Shown here piece after piece: positions 47,277 to 57,990 of a DNA stretch of 64,000 nt. Source of the DNA: Bizionia sp. M204 (lineage in GTDB: Bacteria > Bacteroidota > Bacteroidia > Flavobacteriales > Flavobacteriaceae); assembly GCF_023205095.1 (NCBI RefSeq), contig NZ_CP046242.1, forward strand, positions 2,593,001 to 2,657,000, given 5' to 3'. A program made the translations under genes and the position numbers. The notes under the pieces are model-generated. The model had not been told where the DNA came from. It did no database searches and was given only the letters and a program-made list of their open reading frames with translations. The first letter of the stretch is position 1. Each line of letters starts with the position of its first letter.

Positions 47277-47993
47277 TTATCTAAAAACTTGATTAAATAT
47301 TTGCAGAGATTTTGGTTTTCTAAAATACCCCAAGTGTAACTCATAATATTGCATAAGCATATTAAGGAAAGCTTGGCGTTGTTCTGCTTGTAATTTAACC
47401 GTATTTAAGGCATCAAAATTCATGCCTAACAACTCTTTTAATAAGGTATTGTTTTCAGCTGAAACCGCATATATATGGGTTTTACTCGGTTCAAAATATC
47501 CCGATTGCAAATTAAAAACACCTGTTTCTACATGATCAGTATCTGGATAAAAACCCAAATATTTAGTGAGCTTTAAAAGAAATAACAAATGAAAATTAGC
47601 ATAATTGGGTTCAGAGTCCAACCATTGTAAAGCGGTTTCCAAATAATCGAAAAGTAGATTATTCTGTTCTTCCTCTTTTAACACATTGGCTAATACTTCT
47701 GATAAAAATAACACGATACTACTCTTTATAACGTTGGTGTGAAGTGTGTTATAAATAAAACTCGATTTCACTTCTTTTATATAATGAAGCGACTGATTGG
47801 GCTTATAGGTTTCTACAATTTCAATCTGCGACAATAACTGGTAATAGGCAATGGATCCAGAGCGCTTACTTTTAAACGCACCGCGGATTAAATAACTAGA
47901 CAAGCCTCTGTGTTGCGTATAGCAGTTGACAATTAAATCATTATCACGATATTTGATTTTTGATAGTACAATGGCTTTTTCTGATGCAGACAT
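47277..47993 (-). CDS. recO: DNA repair protein RecO
   Basis: A 238-residue RecO, which helps load RecA in the RecFOR pathway. The N-terminal OB-fold (EKAIVLSKIKYRDNDLIVNCYTQ; GLSSYLIRGAFKSK) and helical C-terminus are typical. The zinc finger found in some RecO proteins is not obvious here. It overlaps porZ by one base (TAATG), so translation is coupled to a type IX secretion gene, a common arrangement in Flavobacteriaceae. Confidence 0.92.
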   Translation of the reverse strand: MSASEKAIVLSKIKYRDNDLIVNCYTQHRGLSSYLIRGAFKSKRSGSIAYYQLLSQIEIVETYKPNQSLHYIKEVKSSFIYNTLHTNVIKSSIVLFLSEVLANVLKEEEQNNLLFDYLETALQWLDSEPNYANFHLLFLLKLTKYLGFYPDTDHVETGVFNLQSGYFEPSKTHIYAVSAENNTLLKELLGMNFDALNTVKLQAEQRQAFLNMLMQYYELHLGYFRKPKSLQIFNQVFR

Positions 47994-50368
47994 TAGCGCA
48001 CAACCATTACTTTAATAACCTTTGTTTCAAAGGTATCCAAATCGGAAAGCATTACTAGATAAACACCTGTTTTTACAACATTATTTGCTAGGTTATTACC
48101 ATTCCAATACGCAATTCCACCATCAATTTCTAAATTGTAACCTTTGTATCTTGAGTTGGTTCTGGATTGGGCTTCAGCCACCAAATTCCCTTCAATATCG
48201 GTAATTTTAATATTGACGTTTTCAGAAATATCTTTAATTTTTACTTTTTCTTCTGTGATATTAAATGTTGGTCGCACAGGGTTTGGATATACATAGGCAT
48301 TTGCCAAGGTTTGTTGGGTTTCTGAACTACCAGAACCGAAGGATACCAGACCATTACGCGTAGCAAAATACACATCACCATTTATCTCGTCTATTGAAAT
48401 ATCCGTAATGTCATTACTTGGTAACGGTGAATTATCTTTTGTAAAATGACGAATGGTATTTTGACCATCAGCTGAAAAATAAAAAACCCCCGAACCAATG
48501 GCGGCAATCCATTTGTTATTAGCACCATCCACTTCAATATCGGATACAAACTGCTGATATAATAATTCTTTTGGGACACCATCTTCCAAAATGATAATAT
48601 CTTGAACCTGCGGATTACTTTCCGAAAAGAAACTAGTAGTATTATATATAACACGTAAACCATTACTGGTTCCTATCCATACTTGATTGTTTTTATCCAT
48701 GGCTACAGATGTCACATAGGGTGTTGGCATGTTTTGACTGTCTTCCACTATGTTTTTAAATTCGCCGTTTCCACTTAGGTTTAACCCAATTATCCCAGCA
48801 CTATACGAACCAAAAAATACGTTCCCCGATCGATCAAAAACAATATCTGAAAACCCTAAATTACTAGTGGGTGAATTTATTATATTTGTTAGATCATATG
48901 ATGTCCAGGAACCATCTTTAAATCTATTTAAAGGGCTTTCAACACGTCCGTTGGTAACCCACAAGGCACCTTCTCGATCGTAATCTGCCGTCAGTGTCAA
49001 ACATAGTTCGGCTGCAAAAGGGACAATGGTGCTATTGTTTTCGTCGTATATACCCATAATTTCATTATTTTGAATATCCAATAATCCCGAATAATATGAG
49101 CTGATATAAACTTGTTCAGGATTAAAAGGGTTAATGGCTATATCAGATAAATAAAAAGGAATTTGTACAGCTGCTAAAATAGAATCGTAAGGTTTATTAA
49201 TCCATTGTTCATTTTTATAATTACTTAAACCAGTTCTAGCAATGCCCCCTGCAAAACTAAAAGAAGCTGAAAAGCCTCCAAATGTGCACCAAAGATTACT
49301 GTTTTCAATTTCGACAGAAAAAACTGTGTTTAACAATGGTCCATCTGGATGGATTTCATTAAAATTTGTTAAATCGTTTAAATTAGTTTCTAAAATTCCA
49401 AAACCAGGTTTTCCTTGATTTAAAATATTTTTGGTCCCAATATAAAGTTGATTGTCATTAAAAATTGTAGCACATGAAAATTCAGTTGGATAGTCTGCAG
49501 TGGGATTTACGACAGCTATTTCACTAAATTCATTATCGTAAATGAACGCTTTATTCTTTTCAGTAACCAATAGTTTATTATCTACGCTCGTCATATCATT
49601 TGGTAATGTATTATACCTAATTAAAACAGAAAACAGATTATCTTCACCAATCCTATATAGATAATGGTCATTTCTTATTGTGTACAAATTATTTTCAACT
49701 TCTTGAATAAACCGATAATTTCCTGCTCGGATCCTATTCCACTCCTGAAAATCAATTAAATCTGGACTTGATATTAAAGCCTTTCTAACACCTCCATTAT
49801 CATAACATGCTGCGTAAATAAAATCATTGTAAACAGCGGTTTGGTTAACCTGTATTTGAGAACCACCGTCTCCTATAAAATAGGTGTCACCAAATTCCAA
49901 ATTCTCTAAATCGTACACTGAAATACCATAATCCGTGGACACATATACGAGATTATTTACCACATTAAAATGATTAATTCTTTTACTATCTGGCGGAATA
50001 TTTTGCTTGTCTTTAATATCTACAATACTTAAAATATCAACATCATCTTCAAAAAATAGTTCCATTAATCCATTCTCAAAACCAACAAGCACTAAACCAT
50101 AAGCCTCACTGTAATAAATTGTGGTGATTAGCTCCCCAGATAACCCATTAATGGTAGTAATTTGTTCCATTTCTCGCGAAACAGTATCAAAACTAAAGAT
50201 GGCATTATCTGATGCGACATACATTTTAGTTTCACCTCTTGAAACACTCTGAATATTTAGAAATGAGAAATGCCCTTTCCAATCTGCTGAATAATCTTGG
50301 CTAAAAACCATATTAGACACTAGAAAAAGTGCTAAAATAAAAAATAGCTTGTTTTGAATTATCTTCAT
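47993..50368 (-). CDS. porZ: Type IX secretion system protein PorZ
   Basis: A 791-residue secreted protein with a signal peptide (to MVFSQ), two beta-propeller-type regions built of kelch/YVTN-like repeats (ITTIYYSEAYGLVLVGFENG; NNLVYVSTDYGISVYDLENL; VWIGTSNGLRVIYN) and a C-terminal T9SS sorting domain (AYVYPNPVRPTFNI ... TDIEGNLVAEAQSR). PorZ is a component of the T9SS attachment complex involved in presenting anionic lipopolysaccharide. Its position upstream of recO supports the assignment. It needs the T9SS for its own export, so it links to the giant cargo protein in this window. Confidence 0.85.
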   Translation of the reverse strand: MKIIQNKLFFILALFLVSNMVFSQDYSADWKGHFSFLNIQSVSRGETKMYVASDNAIFSFDTVSREMEQITTINGLSGELITTIYYSEAYGLVLVGFENGLMELFFEDDVDILSIVDIKDKQNIPPDSKRINHFNVVNNLVYVSTDYGISVYDLENLEFGDTYFIGDGGSQIQVNQTAVYNDFIYAACYDNGGVRKALISSPDLIDFQEWNRIRAGNYRFIQEVENNLYTIRNDHYLYRIGEDNLFSVLIRYNTLPNDMTSVDNKLLVTEKNKAFIYDNEFSEIAVVNPTADYPTEFSCATIFNDNQLYIGTKNILNQGKPGFGILETNLNDLTNFNEIHPDGPLLNTVFSVEIENSNLWCTFGGFSASFSFAGGIARTGLSNYKNEQWINKPYDSILAAVQIPFYLSDIAINPFNPEQVYISSYYSGLLDIQNNEIMGIYDENNSTIVPFAAELCLTLTADYDREGALWVTNGRVESPLNRFKDGSWTSYDLTNIINSPTSNLGFSDIVFDRSGNVFFGSYSAGIIGLNLSGNGEFKNIVEDSQNMPTPYVTSVAMDKNNQVWIGTSNGLRVIYNTTSFFSESNPQVQDIIILEDGVPKELLYQQFVSDIEVDGANNKWIAAIGSGVFYFSADGQNTIRHFTKDNSPLPSNDITDISIDEINGDVYFATRNGLVSFGSGSSETQQTLANAYVYPNPVRPTFNITEEKVKIKDISENVNIKITDIEGNLVAEAQSRTNSRYKGYNLEIDGGIAYWNGNNLANNVVKTGVYLVMLSDLDTFETKVIKVMVVR

Positions 50369-50400
50369 TAAAGTTCGGTGTTTTTTAAAGCGTATAGTTT

Positions 50401-50437
50401 AAACCAAAAATACTATATTTTATTGTATTTTTGGTTT
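50401..50437. promoter_or_regulatory. Symmetric divergent promoter: two -7 elements in a perfect inverted repeat
   Basis: AAACCAAAAATAC (50401-50413) and GTATTTTTGGTTT (50425-50437) form a perfect 13-bp inverted repeat with an 11-bp centre. Each arm contains a TAnnTTTG element: TATTTTTG on plus at 50426-50433 (for the MBOAT gene) and on minus at 50412-50405 (for porZ). Both -7 elements thus lie in one palindrome. Confidence 0.6.
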
Positions 50438-50456
50438 TATTAACTAGGCTTATTTA

Positions 50457-51881
50457 ATGTTATTTAGCAGTCCTATATTTTTATTTTTATTTCTTCCGCT
50501 TGTATTGTTTGTCTATTTTTTAACACCTAAAAAATTTAAAAACTTTACACTTTTAGCTTTTAGCCTTGTTTTTTATACGTGGGGAGAAAAAGAATTAGTC
50601 CTGCTAATCCTACTATCAGCGGCTGTAGATTACATTAGCGGTTTAATTATCAGCAAAGGAAAAAGGAAACTTGGTTTATATATTTCTATTACATTTAATA
50701 TATCCATTCTACTCTATTTTAAGTATGCCAATTTTATTTCCAGTAACCTAATTAGCCTTTTAGAAGGTTTTAATATGAGTCCAGAGGGTGCTTTAAATTT
50801 CTCCAATATTGCGCTGCCAATAGGTATTAGTTTTTACACCTTCCAAACCATGTCTTATACCATTGATGTCTATCGCGGTCAGGTAAAAGCATGTAAAAAT
50901 TTTATTGATTTCGCAACTTATGTCACTTTATTTCCACAACTCATTGCTGGTCCAATTGTAAGGTATGCTGTAATTGAAAAAGAGTTAAAAAGTAGAACGG
51001 TAACTACATCGCTTTTCTATGAAGGCGTAGAACGTTTTATAATTGGTCTTTCTAAAAAAATGATTATCGCCAATAATTGTGCGGTTTTGGCAGACGCCAT
51101 TTTTAATTTACCACCATCTGAATCTTCTATGCTCATTGCTTGGCTGGGAACTATAGTTTATAGTTTTCAAATTTATTTCGATTTTTCAGGATATTCTGAT
51201 ATGGCAATAGGATTAGGCAAAATGTTTGGTTTTAATTTTCCCGAAAACTTTAATTACCCCTATATTTCTAAATCCATCAGAGAATTTTGGAGACGTTGGC
51301 ATATAACACTTTCAAATTGGTTTAAAGATTATTTATATATTTCCCTTGGAGGAAGTCGAGAAGGCAAATGGCGCACCTACACCAATTTAATTATTGTATT
51401 CTTTGTTACAGGCTTATGGCATGGTGCTAATTGGACTTTTATATTTTGGGGACTTTTCCATGGTTTATTTATCATCATTGAATGGAATTTTAAAGACACG
51501 GATTCAAAGCGCCCGGCGTTTTTATCGCATTTATATTTTCTTTTCGTTTTAAATATTTCTTGGGTGTTTTTTAGAAATGACACCATGACTGATGCGTTCC
51601 ATTATTTGATGACCATGTTCAATTTCTCACTTGAAACCAATACAGCTTTTTTAAACTTTTATTTAACCAAAGAAATGTTAATTGTACTATTTGCCGCACT
51701 TTTACTATCCACACCAATTTATAAAAAGATAGTTTCTGGTGTTTTTAACTCCAACCTAACATCGGGCACTAAAAACATATTTTTTCCATTAAAATTAATC
51801 GGTCTTTTTATTCTCTTATTTATATGTTTCACTTACATAGCAACCGATTCTTATAACCCGTTTATATATTTCCGCTTTTAA
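50457..51881 (+). CDS. MBOAT family O-acyltransferase (AlgI/DltB-like)
   Basis: A 474-residue integral membrane protein with about 10 or more helices. Family features are SNIALPIGISFYTFQTMSY, FPQLIAGPIVRY, the FDFSGYSDMAIGLGKMFGF block and the catalytic His322 in TGLWHGANW. AlgI-type enzymes move acetyl groups across the membrane to a periplasmic partner that acetylates polysaccharides. The next gene, overlapping by one base (TAATG), is an AlgX/AlgJ-like protein, so this is a two-gene O-acetylation module. The polymer is unknown, since no glycosyltransferases are adjacent. Confidence 0.92.
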   Translation: MLFSSPIFLFLFLPLVLFVYFLTPKKFKNFTLLAFSLVFYTWGEKELVLLILLSAAVDYISGLIISKGKRKLGLYISITFNISILLYFKYANFISSNLISLLEGFNMSPEGALNFSNIALPIGISFYTFQTMSYTIDVYRGQVKACKNFIDFATYVTLFPQLIAGPIVRYAVIEKELKSRTVTTSLFYEGVERFIIGLSKKMIIANNCAVLADAIFNLPPSESSMLIAWLGTIVYSFQIYFDFSGYSDMAIGLGKMFGFNFPENFNYPYISKSIREFWRRWHITLSNWFKDYLYISLGGSREGKWRTYTNLIIVFFVTGLWHGANWTFIFWGLFHGLFIIIEWNFKDTDSKRPAFLSHLYFLFVLNISWVFFRNDTMTDAFHYLMTMFNFSLETNTAFLNFYLTKEMLIVLFAALLLSTPIYKKIVSGVFNSNLTSGTKNIFFPLKLIGLFILLFICFTYIATDSYNPFIYFRF

Positions 51882-52945
51882 TGAAAAACAGACAAAACAT
51901 ATTACATTGGCTTTTTATTATCATTTTTATAATGATGATAGTAGCACCTAATGTGGTTATGTTTTTCAAATTGGAAACAACGGAAAATAATGAAAATAGA
52001 GTTTTTCAAGAAGTACCAAATTTTGATTTAAACCAACCAATCCATTCCCTTACTGAATTTAAAAATTACTACACAGAAAACTTCGGATTAAAAACCACAT
52101 TGGTAAACAACTATATTGATTTTAAATCTCATACGATTCAAGAAACTCCTATGCCAAATAAAGTGGTAAAAGGTTTAAATGGCTGGTATTTTTTAGGAAA
52201 CAGCTATAACAATTCACTTAATAATGCCTTTGGAAACAATACTTTTAATACAGAAGAACTCCAAGAAATTAGTAGAAGAATTTTAGAACTTAAAACCTAT
52301 TTAAACAACCATAATATTGCATTTTATATCGTTGTGCCACCTAATAAAAACACGGTTTACAGGGAACATTTACCATACCAATTTAAGGTCTATGAATCCA
52401 ATTTAAGTGTCTTAAAAAATTATTTAAAAGCACAAATAAATTTCGAAATCATAGATTTAACCAGGTCAATGATAGCCGAGAAAAACACCAATCAATTATA
52501 CTTAAAAACAGATTCCCACTGGAATGAATTTGGTGCATTTATTGGTTATCAAGAAACCATGAAGACTATAAATAAAGATTATGCGATTCCAACTGTTACC
52601 CTAGAAGATTATAAGATTCAAGTTAAGCCCGTTAAGCAAGGTGATATTATAAAAATGATTAATCTGAATATAGAAGAAACTGCGCCAACACTTACAAAAA
52701 AAGCATCATCAATTAATGCTGCTAAAAACAACCATGCTAACCCGAAGCTTTTTATGCATTATGATTCATTCTCTTATAATTGGATGCCCTATTTTAATGA
52801 AAGTTTCGACGCTATTAATTATGTGAAAAATTACACTGTAAATAAAAAACAGATTGAAGAAGAAAAACCTGATATCGTAATTTTCGAAATTGTTGAACGA
52901 AATATAGATGTTCTGTTTAAGAAAAAAAGCCTCCTAGAAAAATAG
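51881..52945 (+). CDS. AlgX/AlgJ-like SGNH acetyltransferase partner
   Basis: A 354-residue protein with one N-terminal membrane helix (about 10-30) and a periplasmic SGNH-like domain. The AlgX/AlgJ motif is TDSHWNEFGA (Asp211, His213), and the nucleophile block reads MHYDSFSYNWMPY with Ser296, where Tyr replaces the usual Gly of GDSF. AlgX/AlgJ proteins transfer acetyl groups supplied by AlgI. It overlaps the MBOAT gene by one base. A hairpin lies over its stop codon. Confidence 0.85.
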   Translation: MKNRQNILHWLFIIIFIMMIVAPNVVMFFKLETTENNENRVFQEVPNFDLNQPIHSLTEFKNYYTENFGLKTTLVNNYIDFKSHTIQETPMPNKVVKGLNGWYFLGNSYNNSLNNAFGNNTFNTEELQEISRRILELKTYLNNHNIAFYIVVPPNKNTVYREHLPYQFKVYESNLSVLKNYLKAQINFEIIDLTRSMIAEKNTNQLYLKTDSHWNEFGAFIGYQETMKTINKDYAIPTVTLEDYKIQVKPVKQGDIIKMINLNIEETAPTLTKKASSINAAKNNHANPKLFMHYDSFSYNWMPYFNESFDAINYVKNYTVNKKQIEEEKPDIVIFEIVERNIDVLFKKKSLLEK

Positions 52946-52948
52946 GAG
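52922..52948 (-). terminator. Terminator of gdhA
   Basis: On the minus strand CTCCTA / TAGGAG (6-bp stem, 6-nt loop) is followed by GC and seven T. It overlaps the 3' end of the AlgX-like gene on the other strand. The T-run on the minus strand suggests it mainly serves gdhA. Confidence 0.6.
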
Positions 52949-52976
52949 ACCCTTTATATCCAAGTGTTTCATTAAT

Positions 52977-54320
<1,344 letters not shown>

Positions 54321-54366
54321 TTATGTTTTACTTTAAAAAATCTTATAATAATTAGTTATATAGCTA

Positions 54367-54374
54367 CAAATATA
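54367..54374 (-). promoter_or_regulatory. Promoter -7 element of gdhA
   Basis: TATATTTG on the minus strand (plus CAAATATA) lies 46 bp upstream of the gdhA ATG. The surrounding 237-bp divergent region is extremely AT-rich. No clear -33 TTTG was seen. Confidence 0.55.
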
Positions 54375-54491
54375 CATTATCTTTAAAAAACATTGCTTAT
54401 TTTTTTATTATTCATAATTGTAACATCTTTAAAATAATTTGTTTTTTTATGAGTTAATTACATACATTTATACTCGTAATTGCGAAATAAA

Positions 54492-54522
54492 TTTGGGTAG
54501 TTACGTCTATTTTATATATTTG
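54492..54522 (+). promoter_or_regulatory. Full consensus promoter upstream of the 54558 gene
   Basis: TTTG (54492-54495), exactly 19 bp, then TATATTTG (54515-54522), 35 bp before the ATG. This is the best match to the -33/-7 consensus in the window. Confidence 0.75.
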
Positions 54523-54557
54523 TTAGTAATTTGCTCTAAACACATGAGAATCAGACT

Positions 54558-55358
54558 ATGCTCAAATTGAAACTATTACCTGTTTTTATACTCCTGTTTG
54601 CTGGTTTGCATTCTGGATATTCGCAATTAGGATTTTCACATGAAATAGGTGCCATTGTTGGACCTGTTCAGTTTAGATCGGATTTTGGTGTTCGTAATCA
54701 TGAAGGCACCAACTACGGAAACTCCGGTTTTGGTATTGGTATTGTTCACTATATAAATTTTGCCTACAGAGCAGATTGTAACTGTTATTCTACAGACACC
54801 TATTTTAATGATCACTTTAAATTACGAAGTGAAATATCTTTCAATAAAACAAAATTAGATCACCATGGCCAATGGGCAGAAGGTAGTGGCGAAAATGCAG
54901 AAAAACTACGAAGACATACTGGTGAAGCAAATAATTTTGACATTGGTATGCAACTGGAATATTTCCCGTTGAGCATTAGAGAGTTTCAATCTTTTAGTTA
55001 CCGATTAGCGCCATTTATAAGTCTTGGTGCTCACTATACCTCGTATAACCCTAAAGCCTATACTACATATGTTGATCCCGCCACTGGCATAGCAGATAAC
55101 AATATTCTTAATGCTAATAATTTTTGGGACGCTTGGGAGCCAGGCTCTATCAATCCCTCTTCAGGAAGTACTTGGTCCATGGTAACGAGTGTTGGTGTGC
55201 GTTACAAATTAACCACATTATCAGATTTAATGCTAGATTTACGACTACAAACGTATTTTAGTGACTGGATAGATGGTTTAAATCACCAATTAGAATCCAA
55301 TAAAAACAACGATTATTTGCTTTGGCTTAACGTTGGATACATTTATTATTTAGATTAA
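54558..55358 (+). CDS. Outer-membrane-barrel-like protein (THC0290_0291 family)
   Basis: A 266-residue protein with a signal peptide (to GYSQ) and the opening LGFSHEIGAIVGPVQFRSDFGVRNH, which I recognise from a flavobacterial family named THC0290_0291. Beta-strands end in an aromatic residue pattern (NDYLLWLNVGYIYYLD), typical of an outer-membrane barrel. Two cysteines lie in CNC. Function unknown; it has a strong promoter. Confidence 0.7.
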   Translation: MLKLKLLPVFILLFAGLHSGYSQLGFSHEIGAIVGPVQFRSDFGVRNHEGTNYGNSGFGIGIVHYINFAYRADCNCYSTDTYFNDHFKLRSEISFNKTKLDHHGQWAEGSGENAEKLRRHTGEANNFDIGMQLEYFPLSIREFQSFSYRLAPFISLGAHYTSYNPKAYTTYVDPATGIADNNILNANNFWDAWEPGSINPSSGSTWSMVTSVGVRYKLTTLSDLMLDLRLQTYFSDWIDGLNHQLESNKNNDYLLWLNVGYIYYLD

Positions 55359-55525
55359 AAAAGAAACCTTCCACCGTCTAAAAAAGCTACCTAAAAGTGT
55401 CCAGGTATAGCTAAACACTATCAAAGTTTTTAAATTTTGAAACCCTAATATTTCAACTGCGCTTAATGTGACATTTAAAGTAAAATTTGACATTTTAGAT
55501 AGCCAATTTCTTTTCTTCTGATTCG

Positions 55526-56665
55526 TTAACCGATAGCCTGTTTTAAATCGGCAATTAAATCGTCTATATCTTCAATCCCAACACTCAACCTTATTAAGGA
55601 GTCCACAACACCTGTTTTTTCACGTTCTTCTTTCGGAACACTCGCATGGGTCATACTAGCCGGATGTCCAGCCAAGGATTCCACACCACCTAAAGATTCC
55701 GCTAAAGTGAAAATTTTCAACTTTTCCACAATTTTTATAGCGTCTTCATAATTATTCCCTTTCGTGGTAAATGAAATCATAGCGCCAAAATCTTTCATTT
55801 GTGTTTTGGCAATCACATGGTTTGGATGATTTTCAAATCCTGGCCAATACACGTTTTCTATTTTAGCATGTGTGCTTAAATATTCAGCAACCGCACGACC
55901 ATTTTCACAATGACGTTGCATTCTAATATGCAATGTTTTGATACCTCTTAAAACTAAAAAACTATCCTGCGGACCACAAACAGCACCACTGGCATTTTGA
56001 ATAAAGTATAATTTATCAGCAAGTTCTTTATCTTTTACAGCCAAAACACCCAATACCACATCACTATGACCACCCAAATATTTGGTTGCAGAATGCATAA
56101 CAATGTCAGCTCCTAATTCCAATGGCTGCTGTAAATAAGGTGTAGCAAAGGTATTATCTACTGCTAATAACAAATTATGCTTTTTGGAAATGGCCGCACA
56201 CGCCTTAATATCAATAATATTCATCATTGGGTTGGTTGGTGTTTCTAACCAAAGCAGTTTTGTGTTGGCATTCACATAGTTTTCAATTGTATTGGCATTT
56301 TTCATATCAACAAAATGAAAAGTAATACCGAATTTTTTAAATATAGATGTAAACAATCGATATGACCCACCATATAAATCGTTTGAAGAAATAACCTCAT
56401 CACCCGGCTCCAACAACTTGATTACGGCATCAATTGCTGCTAATCCCGAACCAAAAGCCATTCCGTAATTACCATTCTCAATACTAGCAACGGCATTTTC
56501 TAATGCGCTTCGGGTTGGATTCTTACTTCGTGAATATTCAAATCCCTTATGTCCTCCAGGCGTACTTTGTGCATAAGTTGTTGTTTGGTAAATTGGTGGC
56601 ATCACCGCACCATAAGCTGGATCTAGTTTTTGACCACCGTGAATTGTTTTGGTATTGAATTTCAT
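55526..56665 (-). CDS. Cystathionine gamma-synthase/gamma-lyase family enzyme
   Basis: A 379-residue Cys/Met-metabolism PLP enzyme. Features are YEYSR-like FEYSRSKNPTR, GSGLAAIDA, SSNDLYGGSYRLF, and the PLP lysine Lys195 in HSATKYLGGHSD. It makes cystathionine from an O-acyl-homoserine and cysteine, or acts as a lyase; sequence alone does not decide. No other Met genes are adjacent. Confidence 0.93.
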   Translation of the reverse strand: MKFNTKTIHGGQKLDPAYGAVMPPIYQTTTYAQSTPGGHKGFEYSRSKNPTRSALENAVASIENGNYGMAFGSGLAAIDAVIKLLEPGDEVISSNDLYGGSYRLFTSIFKKFGITFHFVDMKNANTIENYVNANTKLLWLETPTNPMMNIIDIKACAAISKKHNLLLAVDNTFATPYLQQPLELGADIVMHSATKYLGGHSDVVLGVLAVKDKELADKLYFIQNASGAVCGPQDSFLVLRGIKTLHIRMQRHCENGRAVAEYLSTHAKIENVYWPGFENHPNHVIAKTQMKDFGAMISFTTKGNNYEDAIKIVEKLKIFTLAESLGGVESLAGHPASMTHASVPKEEREKTGVVDSLIRLSVGIEDIDDLIADLKQAIG

Positions 56666-56806
56666 CTTTATTTTTTTCTTTACATAGTTTTATTATATCA
56701 AAAAAACTTCATGTATGATTAAATAATATTTTCATAAAGTTAGGGTTTAATTCGGTGTATTCAAATGCAATAATTATCTTTAATAATTAATTAACGCACT
56801 ATTTTT

Positions 56807-57520
56807 ATGCAACGTTCAATTGTACTCTTATCTCTTATTTTTCTTATTTTTTCGTGTGAAGATGAAGAAACAAAAATCACATTTTCAGAAAAAAACTTTA
56901 CTACCAATCAAAACAAGATTGTAGAAATAAATATACCACAAGCAGAAGGGATTGAAGCTGTAAAAAACAACATCAATACATCTATAGAAGCTATGGTTAG
57001 TGCGAGTTTAAATTTGGATGAAGATTCGGTTGCTAAAAGCATGTCCGTTTCAGAAAGCATTGACAAATTTAATTCAGAATACGCAAGTTTTAAATCTGAA
57101 TTTCCTGAAAGTGCTTTAGAATGGGAAGCACAAATTGATGGTGAAATTATGTATCAATCTGAAGCCGTTATTTCCGTTGTCATCACCAATTATCTCAATA
57201 CAGGAGGTGCTCATGGCAGCTTGGTTGTATCGTTTTTAAATTTTGATGCCTTAACAGGTCAATTACTAAAAAACGAACAATTATTCAACGATATGAACGC
57301 CTTTAAAACAGTGGCAGAGGATTATTTTAACGATCAAATAGCGGACAAAAAAGAACTCTATTTTGAACCTGATAACTTTGTCCTCCCTCAAAATATAGGC
57401 TTTAATGATACCGGCGTTATTCTACTTTACAACAGTTATGAAGTAGCGCCATATTCCACAGGTTTAACCGAATTCACCATTCCTTTTGATGATTTAGTGC
57501 CATATTTAAATTTTATGTAA
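56807..57520 (+). CDS. DUF3298/RsiV-like lipoprotein
   Basis: A 237-residue lipoprotein (lipobox IFSC, Cys17). The C-terminal DUF3298 domain is clear: NYLNTGGAHGSLVVSFLNFD and the terminal block LLYNSYEVAPYSTGLTEFTIPFDDLVPYL. The DUF4163-like N-terminal part precedes it. Members bind lysozyme in the RsiV case, but no sigma factor gene is beside it. Function unknown. Confidence 0.8.
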   Translation: MQRSIVLLSLIFLIFSCEDEETKITFSEKNFTTNQNKIVEINIPQAEGIEAVKNNINTSIEAMVSASLNLDEDSVAKSMSVSESIDKFNSEYASFKSEFPESALEWEAQIDGEIMYQSEAVISVVITNYLNTGGAHGSLVVSFLNFDALTGQLLKNEQLFNDMNAFKTVAEDYFNDQIADKKELYFEPDNFVLPQNIGFNDTGVILLYNSYEVAPYSTGLTEFTIPFDDLVPYLNFM

Positions 57521-57636
57521 TAAAAGGCTAGATTCACTTTCACCTTTACACCCAAATAAAGCGACTGGCTATAATCTTGTTTTTTTCTATAAATGGGATT
57601 ACTTTGTGCCGTATTCTTAAAACAGCCTTTATATTT

Positions 57637-57990
57637 ATGAAAAAAGTTTACTTTCTAAAAACCTGCAATACCTGTACACGTATAATTAATAGCATCAATT
57701 GGCCTTCTGGCTTTGAGTTTCAAGATATAAAACAGGACGCTATAACGGTAAAACAGCTTGAAGCCATACAGAAACTATCTGGTAGTTATGAAGCACTTTT
57801 TAGCAAGCGTGCAAAACTGTATAGCGAAATGGATTTAAAAAATGCTAACTTAACGGAAGCTGATTATAAACAATATATTTTAGAACACTATACCTTTTTA
57901 AGCCGACCAGTTGTTATTTTTAATGATCAGATTTTTATAGGGAACTCCAAAAAGACAATAGAAAATTTAAAGGCAGCTTTAATTGAATAA
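57637..57990 (+). CDS. ArsC/Spx-family (arsenate reductase-like) thioredoxin-fold protein
   Basis: A 117-residue protein with the active-site motif KTCNTCTR (Cys-x2-Cys near residues 9-12, followed by Arg) and the conserved LSRPVVIFNDQIFIGN block seen in ArsC/Spx-like proteins. It may reduce arsenate or serve as a redox/regulatory thioredoxin-fold protein. The start MKKVYFLKT is chosen over a longer open frame. It runs directly into a decayed transporter gene. Confidence 0.8.
   Translation: MKKVYFLKTCNTCTRIINSINWPSGFEFQDIKQDAITVKQLEAIQKLSGSYEALFSKRAKLYSEMDLKNANLTEADYKQYILEHYTFLSRPVVIFNDQIFIGNSKKTIENLKAALIE

Noticed and set aside
50401-50437. The 13-bp inverted repeat as a bidirectional terminator
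   Set aside because: Both flanking genes point away from it, and each arm contains a -7 promoter element.
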